Source of the DNA: Candidatus Coprousia avicola
GTDB lineage: Bacteria; Actinomycetota; Coriobacteriia; Coriobacteriales; Coriobacteriaceae
DNA: 52,623 bases
Direction of reading: 5' to 3'
NCBI GenBank assembly: GCA_018715125.1
Contig: DVMF01000076.1
Span: forward strand, 1 to 52,623
Shown piece after piece: positions 25,046-33,630 of this stretch. The stretch's first letter is position 1. Each line of letters begins with the position of its first letter. The translations under genes and the position numbers were made by a program. Under the pieces are notes generated by a model. That model was not told where the DNA came from. It was given only the letters and a program-made list of their open reading frames with translations, and searched no databases.

Positions 25046-25762
25046 ATGCTCAAATTCGAATCCATTGCGCGTGACCTGCAGCAAAGCATCGAGGATGGCA
25101 CGCTGGCCCCCAACGACAAGCTCCCCACCGTGGTCGAGCTGTGCAATCTTTACGGCGTGAGCAAGATCACCGTGCGCCGCGCCATCGACCTCTTAACTGA
25201 GTTGGGCCTGGTGAGCAGCCGGCGCGGATCGGGCACCTATGTGAAAAACGCGAGCGCCATCAAACGCGACGCCCTGCAATTTGCCCGCTCAGACCGTGCG
25301 AGCGGCTTTACCGAGGAGCACGAGGGCGCCCCGGTCACCTCGGATGTCTACGACTTCTGCGTGGTCAACCCCACGGCAGAGATCGCGCAGCGCCTCGACA
25401 TCGCCCCCGACGCCTTTGCGTATTACGACTGCCGCGTGCGCCGCCTTGACGATGTGCCCATCTGCATCGAGTACACCTACATGCCCATCGATGTCATCCC
25501 CGGCCTCAAGCGCTCGCATGTGGAGGGCTCCATCTACCGCTACATCCGCGAAGACCTGGGGCTCAAGATCGCCAACTTCAACCGCGCCGTGCGCGCCGTG
25601 GCCGCCACACCCGAGGAGGCCGAGCGCCTCGACGTGGCAGCAGGGGCGCCCCTCTTGGAATTTGAGCAGGTAGGGTATCTCGATAACGGCGAACCCTTTG
25701 AGTACTCCATCTCGCACAACGTAGGCGAGCGCTACACCCTGCACAACATCGTGCTGGCATAG
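25046..25762 (+). CDS. GntR-family (HutC subfamily) repressor of the beta-glucoside operon
   Basis: A 238-residue regulator with an N-terminal winged helix (LPTVVELCNLYGVSKITVRR, then GLVSSRRGSGTYV) and a C-terminal UTRA effector domain (CIEYTYMPIDVIPGL, EYSISHNVGERY). UTRA domains bind small sugar-type effectors, here probably a phosphorylated glucoside. The start is the ATG at 25046 behind AGGTGG; an upstream ATG at 25013 has no ribosome site. It is divergent from the GH1-PTS operon, with a perfect palindrome between, so it likely represses that operon and perhaps itself. Confidence 0.93.
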   Translation: MLKFESIARDLQQSIEDGTLAPNDKLPTVVELCNLYGVSKITVRRAIDLLTELGLVSSRRGSGTYVKNASAIKRDALQFARSDRASGFTEEHEGAPVTSDVYDFCVVNPTAEIAQRLDIAPDAFAYYDCRVRRLDDVPICIEYTYMPIDVIPGLKRSHVEGSIYRYIREDLGLKIANFNRAVRAVAATPEEAERLDVAAGAPLLEFEQVGYLDNGEPFEYSISHNVGERYTLHNIVLA

Positions 25763-25845
25763 CGGCGGCGCGTCCGCAGCACACGCCGCGGCACACCGCC
25801 GTCCATACGACCGCTCGCGCGCCACACGCGTGACAGGCCGCGCTC

Positions 25846-26535
25846 CTACGCTGCGTCACCGTCGGCGCGACCTGCCGTCACCACACGATCGATCAGCAGA
25901 GACGAGAGCGTAACCGTCACGAGCGAGCAGGCGATCTTGTCAACGGGGATATATGTGAGCGACAGAGCGAGCACCGACAGGTCCGTCGCCAGATAGCAGC
26001 GGGAAAGGCGCATTCCCGTTGCCTGCGAGATGACGAGGGCGAGGGCGTCATCGCCGCCCGACGAGCCGCCCTGCCGGACGATGAGGCCGCAGCCGATGCC
26101 GACAAAGCAGCCGCCCACCAGCGCAGCCGCCAACGGATGCGCCGTAAGGTCGGGCAACAGGTGCGGCAGCTGATCCCAAAGGGCGTAGCACAGCGACGTG
26201 CACGACGTGGCGACGGCCGACCATACGAGAAAGCGCCAGCCCAGGTAGCGCAGGGCAAGCACGTAGCAGAGGGCATCGAGCGCAAACGTCGCCGCCGATG
26301 ACGGGATGCCAAACCAGTGATTGATGAGGAGCATGCCGCCGATGATGCCGCCCTCGGTGATGCCTGTGACCTGATGGACGTTGTGGATGCCAAAGGTGAG
26401 GATGGCCGCTCCCAACGCGATCATGGCCACGCGGCGCAGGCTGCGTCGCGTGAGGGCGCGGGTGCACAGGCGAGAAAGGGCGTGACGCACGGCATGCGGC
26501 GTCACCTGCGGGCGATGTGCGCGCTCCGCCGGCAT
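25846..26535 (-). CDS. YitT-family membrane protein, short form without DUF2179
   Basis: A 229-residue polytopic protein. The region LTFGIHNVHQVTGITEGGII and HWFGIPSSAATFALD matches the YitT/DUF161 family, as does GGSSGGDDALALVIS. About five or six helices are visible. The usual C-terminal soluble DUF2179 domain is missing; the protein stops after the last helix (VTAGRADGDAA). Its function is unknown in the family. AGGAGG precedes the ATG at 26535. Confidence 0.8.
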   Translation of the reverse strand: MPAERAHRPQVTPHAVRHALSRLCTRALTRRSLRRVAMIALGAAILTFGIHNVHQVTGITEGGIIGGMLLINHWFGIPSSAATFALDALCYVLALRYLGWRFLVWSAVATSCTSLCYALWDQLPHLLPDLTAHPLAAALVGGCFVGIGCGLIVRQGGSSGGDDALALVISQATGMRLSRCYLATDLSVLALSLTYIPVDKIACSLVTVTLSSLLIDRVVTAGRADGDAA

Positions 26536-26585
26536 GGTATCAATCCTCCTGAGGGGATACGAGAACGGTATTTTAGTCCGTATTC

Positions 26586-26614
26586 AGACTATCTTGAGAA
26601 GCGCAGGTTGTCAA
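26586..26614 (-). promoter_or_regulatory. Promoter of the YitT-family gene
   Basis: On the minus strand TTGACA (26609-26614) and TAGTCT (26586-26591) are 17 bases apart, about 50 bases before the start codon. Confidence 0.6.
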
Positions 26615-26746
26615 GCCGGTGCCCCGCCCCACCAAAGTGAGCGAGGCGCTCTCAGCGGACGCGCCTTCCCCATGGCGACGAACCCGAGCTCTCCGTACGG
26701 CGGTGCGCTATGATGGTCGCAACGGCCACGAGGGTTGGGGGAGCCT

Positions 26747-29107
26747 ATGGATGCCCGTCTGCGGGAGCATGGCGTGTTGCTCTGTGCGTGCGATGCGGAC
26801 GGGGAAGCCGCCGCGACGGCTGCCGTCGCAGCGCGTCGTGCGGGGTACGAGGTGCGACGCGAGAACCTCGCCCCGGCTTCTAACCAGCCTTGCGACACCC
26901 CGTGTGACATCACGTTCTGCGTGGTGCTCCTCTCCGAGGAGGCTGCCGCCGCGCCCGGTTTTCTCGAACGTGCCAACGCCCTCGCCGAGCACATGCCGGC
27001 GACCATTCCCGTCCGGCTCGACGGCCTTACCCCGGAGCGCTGCGGTGCACCTGGCTCCCCCATCCGCGAGCGGCATTGGGCGGATGCCCGAAACCATCCG
27101 AGTATCTGGCAGGAAATCTTCCATTCGCACGTCTGGCTCTATCCCGCCTACGACGACCTCGCCGCCCGTACGGCGCGCTGGGAAACCTGCGGGCGCGACG
27201 ACAGCTTTCTCATGCAAAGCGTCAACCAGGCAAAGCAAGCATGTGCCCTCATCGACGAGATGCGCGACGACTCCTTTCAGCGCCCGTCCGATGCCATGGT
27301 CCAGTACGCGCATGCCTCCCACACGTTTGCGCAGCGGCAGCGGAGGCGCACCCGCCGGCACAGCCTCGTGCTCGTCGCGGCGATTGCAGCGGCGGTCGCG
27401 ACGGTCGTCATCGTGCGCGGCGTCGTAGCAGCGCACGTCGAGCATGCGGTTCAATCCGCGCAGTCGGTCTACAGCATGCGTCTCGAGACTGACCCAGCGT
27501 TCTTTTCCTTCCAAACGTATTGCGCCATGAGGGATGCGGGCGGGGTCGAGCCAGAGCAGGTTCACGCCCTCACCGCAGGGCTTGAGCGCCCGTGGGCGAT
27601 GGGCATCTTGGGAACGGAGAACTTCAACGCTGGCGGCTGGCAGGGCGAGGGCGTCTTTGCGCAGACGGGGGCGCAGTATTGGGTGCACGCGGACGGCGGG
27701 GCGCTCCAACAGTGGAACATCCTCGCGTTCGAACCCGTCAGCGCTATCCGTGTGTCGTCCTCAGACACGTTCGTCTTCGACGTGACGGCCGACGGCGCAG
27801 GCGCCGTGGTGGCCGATGCCGATGGCGTGGCCATGATCGACCTGGAAACCGGGGAGCGCACAGCGCTTGACACGGCGTGCACCGATAGCGTCGCCATAGC
27901 GTGCAGCGAGGACGGCAGCCAGATCGCCGTACAAACCGCAAGCGCGATTGCGGTATACGAAAATGGCGCGCGTGCGCGCGAGGTCGACCTCGCCGGGACG
28001 GACGTCTTGGCGCTCACCCGCACCGCGGCGGGCCTTCGGGCGCTCTGTGCGACCTCAGCGGAAGCGGCAGGCACCGCGACAACGGTCGAAGAAGCCGCCG
28101 TCGGGGAAACGGTGCGGCTCATCGACCTCACCATGGGCGAAGTCGTCGCGCAGGCTCCGCTTCCCGCTGCCGAGATGCTCACGGGAATCATCCTGCCCGC
28201 AGGCGAGGCACTCGTCTGTTCGAACGGCACCGTCTCGCGCCTCTCTGCCGCCAGCGCACTCGAGCCCGTGGGATTCACCACGCGCGACGCGCCGTCTGCC
28301 CTCGCGTCGGACGGCAACGTGCTGGTGGTGGCAACCGAGCAAGACGGTGTGCAGGTGGTCGACCTCGCCACGGGCACGGTACTCGAGTCCATCGCGCGCG
28401 ACCTGGCGGGCGTCTGCTATCTTTCCATCTCGGATACCGGCGTCGTGGCCTGCGGAAACGGCTTTGTTACGAGCATCTGGTCGCTCCTGCCGATTGCACC
28501 CGACATCGCCACGGTCTCTGGCGTCATCTCGGCGCAAACCACCTATGAGGCAGAAAGCGCGGCGGCGGAGCTCGCGGACGCCGAGACGCTACGCATCACG
28601 CATCCAGAATGTGCCTTGGGTGCGTCTGGCAGCGCATCTGACGCGGCCCCGGAGGCAGTCGAGGGAGATTCCCCCATGTCAGCCACCCAACCCGCAACGC
28701 TCGATATACCACTTGCTCCGTACGGCGACCTCGGCACGGCAACCAGTGTGTGCATAGCTCCGTATGGAGGTGCGGTCGCGCTCGGTTTTGACACGGGACA
28801 CGTGCTTGTGTTCGACCTCGCGTCGAACGGACAGGCGTACCTGTGCCGCGCCTGGCAGGTGCCGACGGCGGATGGCGTGGAGCAGGTGGGGTTCTCCAGC
28901 GACGGCGCGCGGCTTATGGTGGAGGCCGCCGGTCGCTGGTGGCATCCCTGGTCCAACAGCGGCTGTACGAGCATGGAGGGCCTCGTCCCGCTGCTGCGCG
29001 CGCGACAGCCCAAGCGTTGGCCGCTCGCACAGTGGCAGACGTTCCCCGAAGACATTCGACAGCAATTGGGGATGGCGTGCGCAACCGCGGCGCCGGCGGC
29101 ACGGTAG
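26747..29107 (+). CDS. Degenerate TIR-like domain, membrane helix and beta-propeller-like protein
   Basis: A 786-residue protein starting at the ATG at 26747; a TTG 12 bases upstream is possible. The first 170 or so residues resemble a worn TIR fold: a first strand HGVLLCACDADGEAAATAA, then RRAGYEVRRENL and ITFCVVLLSEEA, but without the usual catalytic Glu. A basic stretch (RQRRRTRRHS) leads into one membrane helix (about 207-228). The remaining 550 residues are made of repeated short strands of the type VAMIDLETGERTAL, VQVVDLATGTVLES and VLVFDLASNGQ, as in YVTN/WD-like beta-propellers. By the positive-inside rule the TIR part would be cytoplasmic and the propeller outside. It is followed 9 bases later by a paralogue with an intact TIR domain. 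Function unknown. Confidence 0.75.
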   Translation: MDARLREHGVLLCACDADGEAAATAAVAARRAGYEVRRENLAPASNQPCDTPCDITFCVVLLSEEAAAAPGFLERANALAEHMPATIPVRLDGLTPERCGAPGSPIRERHWADARNHPSIWQEIFHSHVWLYPAYDDLAARTARWETCGRDDSFLMQSVNQAKQACALIDEMRDDSFQRPSDAMVQYAHASHTFAQRQRRRTRRHSLVLVAAIAAAVATVVIVRGVVAAHVEHAVQSAQSVYSMRLETDPAFFSFQTYCAMRDAGGVEPEQVHALTAGLERPWAMGILGTENFNAGGWQGEGVFAQTGAQYWVHADGGALQQWNILAFEPVSAIRVSSSDTFVFDVTADGAGAVVADADGVAMIDLETGERTALDTACTDSVAIACSEDGSQIAVQTASAIAVYENGARAREVDLAGTDVLALTRTAAGLRALCATSAEAAGTATTVEEAAVGETVRLIDLTMGEVVAQAPLPAAEMLTGIILPAGEALVCSNGTVSRLSAASALEPVGFTTRDAPSALASDGNVLVVATEQDGVQVVDLATGTVLESIARDLAGVCYLSISDTGVVACGNGFVTSIWSLLPIAPDIATVSGVISAQTTYEAESAAAELADAETLRITHPECALGASGSASDAAPEAVEGDSPMSATQPATLDIPLAPYGDLGTATSVCIAPYGGAVALGFDTGHVLVFDLASNGQAYLCRAWQVPTADGVEQVGFSSDGARLMVEAAGRWWHPWSNSGCTSMEGLVPLLRARQPKRWPLAQWQTFPEDIRQQLGMACATAAPAAR

Positions 29108-29116
29108 GGGGTCACC

Positions 29117-31348
29117 ATGGCGTATCTCTTTATCTCGTATCCGCGCCGTCAAGCCGAGGTGGTCGCCCACCTGCAAGCGCTTCTCGAGGAGCGCGGCATA
29201 GAGGTCTGGCGCGACACCGAGCAACTGCGTTTTGGCACCGCGTGGGATGCCCGCGTGACGGCGGCGATTCGCGGGGCTGCCATGGTCCTGTTCTTTCAGT
29301 CGGAGGATTGGTTTGCCTCCGGACCGTGCCGAAGCGAGGCCGACCAGGCGCGCTATTACCACCGGCCGATCGTGACGCTCTCGGCGCACGACGAGGCGCT
29401 CAATCTCGAGGCGGCGGCCGCTTTTGTAGCCGGGCGGTTTGCCGCGCGTCCCCCGGAGGGCGATGTGGTGGCCGACCTTGAGGTGCAGGCGGCCCAGTGG
29501 GCGGCGGGCGGACGGCGGGTACGCGACCTTGCCCGCCGGCAGAACCTGCGCCGTTTTTTGCCGTTGGCGTCACGTGCCGATACGGTGACGGAGTTGGCGG
29601 AGGGCTTTGTGCGCCAGTCGCGGCGTTGGCGGCAGATCGTGCGCTTAGCGCTTGCCATGCTTGCGGCAGGCGTCATCACAAGCGGGGCGTTCGTGACGCT
29701 CGGCGCCTATCAGACGTCGCGCGTCGACGAAGCCGATCGGGCCAACGCCGCACTGCTCGCGCAACGCGCGACGTTTGAGGCTGCACTTGCCGCTAGCCCC
29801 TACGCCGGTGCCGAGGCGGCGCTTGCCGAAGACGCATCGTCGGACGGATACACGACACTCGTCGACGCCCAGCAGGCGCTCGAGCGGTGCGTGCCGGTGG
29901 CTTACGCGGCGGGCGGCGGGGCACCCACCGCGAGCGGGGCGACCGTGGATGCAGAGGCGTTCGCCTTCCCCGAGGCGGGGCGTGCCGAGGCGAGCGGCGC
30001 GGGCTGGTACGCCACGAGCTCCCCCAACAGGAGAAACCTTTACGTGAGGTGGACGGATGCCGCCGGCGCCGTCTCCTCAGCCCCCACGGTAACGGTCGCG
30101 CTCGACACACCGTGCGATGACATTGTCGCCTCACCCGACGGACGCACGCTTGCGGTGGTGACCGCGCGCGGTGTAGAGCTCTTCGACCCCAAGCTCGGCA
30201 CGTGCTTCACAGAACTCACGGGGGCAACGACTTCAAAAGGCTGCGTGCTTGCATGGAGCGCAGACGGCGAGCGTCTCGCTATGCGCGCGCCCAACGGTTC
30301 TGTGGCGGTGTGGGAGCCGCATCCCCGCACGACGGTGACCGCACGCACGGGGCTCTGGTTCATGGACGGGGTGTCCGCCGTGGGCGGCGCGCAGGCGGTG
30401 TTCCTTGCGCGCGATGGCTCGCTTGCCGTAGTGGATGCAACGACGGGCGAGCTGCTCGGTACCGAGAAGTGCCTGGTGGATACCCTGGCGCTGGCAACAG
30501 ACATCGCACCGGGCATCTCGGCAAACGAGGTCTACGTAGTGGGTGTCGATGCTGAGGGAGCACCGGTGCTCTGCCTGGTAGATCTTACCGCGCACACGGC
30601 ACAGCCCGTTGCGGTGCCGAAGGACCTTGCACCACTCTACGTCGCCACCTCTCCTGAGGCGGGCATCATGGCGCTGAGCGATGGGGCGCAGACCGCGGTG
30701 CTCGATCTCGCCAGCGGAGAGGAGGAGCGGCGTATCGAGGGCGTTTCTGTTTCCGCGCTCGCCGTTGACGTGGAGGGCCGCGTGTTCATCGGCAGCTTGG
30801 GCGGTGGCGGACTCTCGGTGGTGGAACCTGGCTCGATCGTACCGGCAAAGACCGCGGCGGTCGGCATCGACGGGGTTGCGAGTACCTCTCCGACGCCGGG
30901 GGCCTCACCGCGGGCGCTCGCCGTGGGCGCCACGCATGCCGTGAGCGTGGGCGATGGCTTCGCGGAGAACGGCTCGCTTACGTTGACGAATGTCGATGGA
31001 TCGTGGCGACTCACGACAGGCTACCTTGCGTCCTGGACACCGACGCAGGCACAGCAGGCCCGGGCACTCGCCGTCTCGCCCGATGGTTCGATCTTTGCCG
31101 CTGGGTTTGCCGACGGTACGGTGGCGTTCCTGCGCGAGAGCGACCTCTGTCCCGGCTCGACGGTGCGCGAGCAGGCAAGCGAGGTGCGGGCGCTGGCGTT
31201 CAGCCCGGATGGCTCGGCAGTGATTGCAGCTATGCGCGACGGCACCATTGCACGCATCACCGTTGACGAGGGCGCTTTTGATATCGCCACGTTGCACGAG
31301 CGACTGCAGCAGCGGCTCGATACCGCTCGCGCGCTCGGGCTGAGATAA
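29117..31348 (+). CDS. TIR-domain, membrane helix and beta-propeller-like protein
   Basis: A 743-residue protein with RBS GGTAGGGGG. The N-terminus is a recognisable bacterial TIR domain: MAYLFISYPRRQAEVVAHLQ, GIEVWRDTEQLRFG, then AAMVLFFQSEDWFASGPCRS followed by E74 in the position of the catalytic Glu of TIR NADases (S-x-x-C-x-x-E). A membrane helix follows at about 173-195, then a region of about 540 residues with repeats such as VASPDGRTLAVVTARGVELF and LAFSPDGSAVIAAMRDG, typical of WD/YVTN propellers. The expected layout is a cytoplasmic TIR and an outward sensor. TIR proteins hydrolyse NAD or make signalling nucleotides in anti-phage defence; here no effector gene is adjacent except the paralogue upstream. 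The architecture is clear, the role is inference. Confidence 0.82.
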   Translation: MAYLFISYPRRQAEVVAHLQALLEERGIEVWRDTEQLRFGTAWDARVTAAIRGAAMVLFFQSEDWFASGPCRSEADQARYYHRPIVTLSAHDEALNLEAAAAFVAGRFAARPPEGDVVADLEVQAAQWAAGGRRVRDLARRQNLRRFLPLASRADTVTELAEGFVRQSRRWRQIVRLALAMLAAGVITSGAFVTLGAYQTSRVDEADRANAALLAQRATFEAALAASPYAGAEAALAEDASSDGYTTLVDAQQALERCVPVAYAAGGGAPTASGATVDAEAFAFPEAGRAEASGAGWYATSSPNRRNLYVRWTDAAGAVSSAPTVTVALDTPCDDIVASPDGRTLAVVTARGVELFDPKLGTCFTELTGATTSKGCVLAWSADGERLAMRAPNGSVAVWEPHPRTTVTARTGLWFMDGVSAVGGAQAVFLARDGSLAVVDATTGELLGTEKCLVDTLALATDIAPGISANEVYVVGVDAEGAPVLCLVDLTAHTAQPVAVPKDLAPLYVATSPEAGIMALSDGAQTAVLDLASGEEERRIEGVSVSALAVDVEGRVFIGSLGGGGLSVVEPGSIVPAKTAAVGIDGVASTSPTPGASPRALAVGATHAVSVGDGFAENGSLTLTNVDGSWRLTTGYLASWTPTQAQQARALAVSPDGSIFAAGFADGTVAFLRESDLCPGSTVREQASEVRALAFSPDGSAVIAAMRDGTIARITVDEGAFDIATLHERLQQRLDTARALGLR

Positions 31349-31406
31349 GACCATAGGGAGACCGGCGGTGGGTCCGCAAGAGGCCCGCAGGCGCAGGCAC
31401 CGCGCC

Positions 31407-31664
31407 TCAGAGCGCGGTCGCGCAGAGCTCGCGGATAGCCGCGGCGCACGACTCCTCGTCCGGCCCCTCCACCGTGATGATGAGCTCGTCGCCCGCGCGC
31501 GCATCGAGCCCCATGAGGGCGACCATATCGCGGGCATCCGCCTCGTTGCCGCGCGTCGCCACGGTGATGGCGCTCGCATGGTCGAGCGCGCAGCGGCAAA
31601 GCTGCGCGATGGGCCGCGCATGCAGGCCCTGCGGCGATAGGATGACGTGCGATATGGTGATCAT
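31407..31664 (-). CDS. HPr-family phosphocarrier with Asp at position 46
   Basis: An 85-residue HPr. The active-site His15 lies in SPQGLHARPIAQL, so phosphotransfer from Enzyme I is expected. The regulatory serine 46, normally in K-S-I-M-G, is replaced: the sequence reads DARDMVALMGL, with D46. In Firmicutes Ser46 is phosphorylated by HPr kinase for catabolite control; an Asp there could mimic the phosphorylated state or show that this control is absent. The start is the ATG at 31664 behind GGAGGG. It has its own promoter-like region and follows hisZ-hisG after a terminator. Confidence 0.9.
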   Translation of the reverse strand: MITISHVILSPQGLHARPIAQLCRCALDHASAITVATRGNEADARDMVALMGLDARAGDELIITVEGPDEESCAAAIRELCATAL

Positions 31665-31702
31665 AGGTGGAAACCCTCCGCCTCGTTGCCGCGCCCTTCT
31701 TG

Positions 31703-31719
31703 ACAATACGTCCTATTGT
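31703..31719. promoter_or_regulatory. Inverted repeat in the HPr promoter region
   Basis: ACAATA and TATTGT flank 5 bases about 40 bases before the HPr start. The right arm includes TACAAT on the minus strand, which may be the -10 box. Candidate operator; no regulator assigned. Confidence 0.35.
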
Positions 31720-31760
31720 AACGCGCCCGGCGTACCGTCAACGCACCCGGCGAAAGACGA

Positions 31761-31776
31761 TGCCGCGGGCGCGGCA
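31761..31776 (-). terminator. Terminator of the hisZ-hisG gene
   Basis: TGCCGC-GGGC-GCGGCA forms a 6-bp stem 5 bases past the stop. On the minus strand it is followed by TCGTCTTTCG. Confidence 0.5.
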
Positions 31777-31780
31777 AGCG

Positions 31781-33469
31781 TTAGCGCGCCGCGGCGACGG
31801 CCGACAGGCGCGCGGCGAGCGCACGCACGCGCGGATCGAGCCGGGCGGGACCCGGATTGGCGAAGAAGCGCGCCGTGCAGGCCATGACCTCGCCCGTCAC
31901 GACTAGGTTGTTCTCCTTGAGCGTCGTCCCCGTAGCCGTGATGTCGACGATGCGATCCGAGAGCCCCACGATGGGGCCGAGCTCGATATTGCCGTGCAAG
32001 GCGATGATATCCGCCGTGATGCCGCGCCCCTCGTACCACGCCGCGGCGATGCGGGGGTACTTGGTGGCGACGCGGAGACTCCCCCGCTGCGCGTAGGCGC
32101 GCTCTGCCTCGCCGGCACGGTCGGCGCTCTCCGCCTCGATGAACCGGCAGGCACCGTAGCCCATATCGAGCAGCTCGAGCTGGTCGAGACCTGCCTCGAT
32201 AAGCGAGTCGCGTCCGCACAGACCGCAGGCAGCGCCTCCGCAGGCAACAAAGGCGGGCGCATCGGAGGCGCGCACGATCACATACTCCACCGGCCCCACG
32301 GGTCCGCCGGGCGCTCCCGGCGCGCAGTCGGTACCACACACGATAAGGCGCCTGCCCGGGTCGCGCAGCTCGTCCACCGAGAGCCCCGCCGCCTCAAGAA
32401 CCGCGAGCGTGTCCGCAAACAGCGACCCCTTGGGCACCGCTATGCGCAGGGGCTCCTCGTCGCAGGCGCCGCCCGATGCCGAGCAGCGTCGCCGCGATGC
32501 GGCGCGCGCCGCCGCCAGCTGCTCGAGCGAGAAGGCGAAGCCGGCGGCGGGCACGTGCGGCGCGGCCGCAAACGCGCCCTCGAACGTGGCGTCGTAACGA
32601 CCTCCCGACCCCACGGGGTCGGCAAGCCCCGCCGCATAGACCTCGAGCACAAGACCCGTGTAATACGCAAACGAGCTCATGACCGAAAAGTCGAACGTGA
32701 GGGGCGCGGCGTCTACCCCCGCCCGCGCGAGCTCGTCCAGAAGCGCGCGCAGCTCGCCTGTGGATCCCGCGCCTACGCCCGCCGCCGCACTCAGGGCGTC
32801 GACCTCGTCGAGCACCTCGACGCCGCCCGCCAAGCGCGGCACCTGCGAGATGGCCCGCGCAAGCTCCGGCGCAAGCCCTGCCTCCGCCACGCGCTCGTCC
32901 AGGTCGACCAAGTTGTTGGCGTGCACGAGGGCGAGCGCGTCGCGCGCGAGCTCCGCATCGTTGGCGTGCGCCAGCAAGGCCGTAAAGGGGCGCACGCTCC
33001 CGCACACCAGGCGCACGTCGGAAATGTCGAGCGCCTGGAGAGCGGTGAGGACGAGCCGCACGACCTCGGCATCGCCCACCGCCCCCCCGGCGCCGATGAG
33101 CTCGAAGCCGAGTTGGGTGAACTGGCGCGCGCCGCCCGCCAAGCGCACCCGCCCTCGCACCACGGGCGCCTCGTAACGCAAGCGCAGCGGCAAGGCGGCC
33201 TCGCGCAGGCGCGCCGTCACGAGACGCGCGACCGAGCGCGTGTTGTCGGGGCGCACCACCATGAGGCGCCCATCGTCATCAAACAGCTGAAACGGCGTCT
33301 CTGCGGCGCGGCCACGCCCTTCGAGCGCCGCACGGTCCTCCAGAAGCGGCGTCTCGACCGGCAGGTAACCCGCCTCGCGCAATACGCGGCGTACGGTATC
33401 GGCGATATCCTCGCGCACCAGCGCCTCCTCGGGCAGGATATCGCGAAATCCCCTCGGCGTAGCTGACAT
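31781..33469 (-). CDS. hisZG: Fused HisZ-HisG ATP phosphoribosyltransferase
   Basis: A 562-residue fusion. Residues 1 to about 320 are HisZ, a class II histidyl-tRNA synthetase-like regulatory subunit (TPRGFRDILPEEA, RPDNTRSVARLV, FDFSVMSSFAYYTGLVLEVY, GSGGRYD). A Cys/Ala-rich linker leads to a short-form HisG at about 340-562 (RIAVPKGSLFADTL, GNIELGPIVGLSDRIVDITA, TGTTLKENNL). Together they carry out the first step of histidine synthesis, joining ATP and PRPP, with feedback control by histidine through HisZ. These are normally two proteins in a hetero-octamer. No other his gene lies nearby. The start is the ATG at 33469 (MSATPRGF); the frame upstream lacks a ribosome site. Confidence 0.93.
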   Translation of the reverse strand: MSATPRGFRDILPEEALVREDIADTVRRVLREAGYLPVETPLLEDRAALEGRGRAAETPFQLFDDDGRLMVVRPDNTRSVARLVTARLREAALPLRLRYEAPVVRGRVRLAGGARQFTQLGFELIGAGGAVGDAEVVRLVLTALQALDISDVRLVCGSVRPFTALLAHANDAELARDALALVHANNLVDLDERVAEAGLAPELARAISQVPRLAGGVEVLDEVDALSAAAGVGAGSTGELRALLDELARAGVDAAPLTFDFSVMSSFAYYTGLVLEVYAAGLADPVGSGGRYDATFEGAFAAAPHVPAAGFAFSLEQLAAARAASRRRCSASGGACDEEPLRIAVPKGSLFADTLAVLEAAGLSVDELRDPGRRLIVCGTDCAPGAPGGPVGPVEYVIVRASDAPAFVACGGAACGLCGRDSLIEAGLDQLELLDMGYGACRFIEAESADRAGEAERAYAQRGSLRVATKYPRIAAAWYEGRGITADIIALHGNIELGPIVGLSDRIVDITATGTTLKENNLVVTGEVMACTARFFANPGPARLDPRVRALAARLSAVAAAR

Positions 33470-33614
33470 TACCTCTGGCCTCCTCGTCAGGCAACGTGCG
33501 GGAAGAGATTCGGCATGCCCCGCACGGACTAGCGACAATCGTTCGCGATACTTTAGCATACTGGAGTGCCCTATGCGGAAACCATACCCCTTCCGGTAAC
33601 ACGCTGGACATAGG

Positions 33615-33630
33615 TATACTGGTGCGCATG
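33615..33630 (+). promoter_or_regulatory. -10 box at leaderless spacing before the Gx-family gene
   Basis: TATACT at 33615-33620 ends 7 bases before the ATG at 33628, so transcription would begin at or near the A of the start codon. No Shine-Dalgarno sequence is present. No good -35 was found. Confidence 0.4.
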
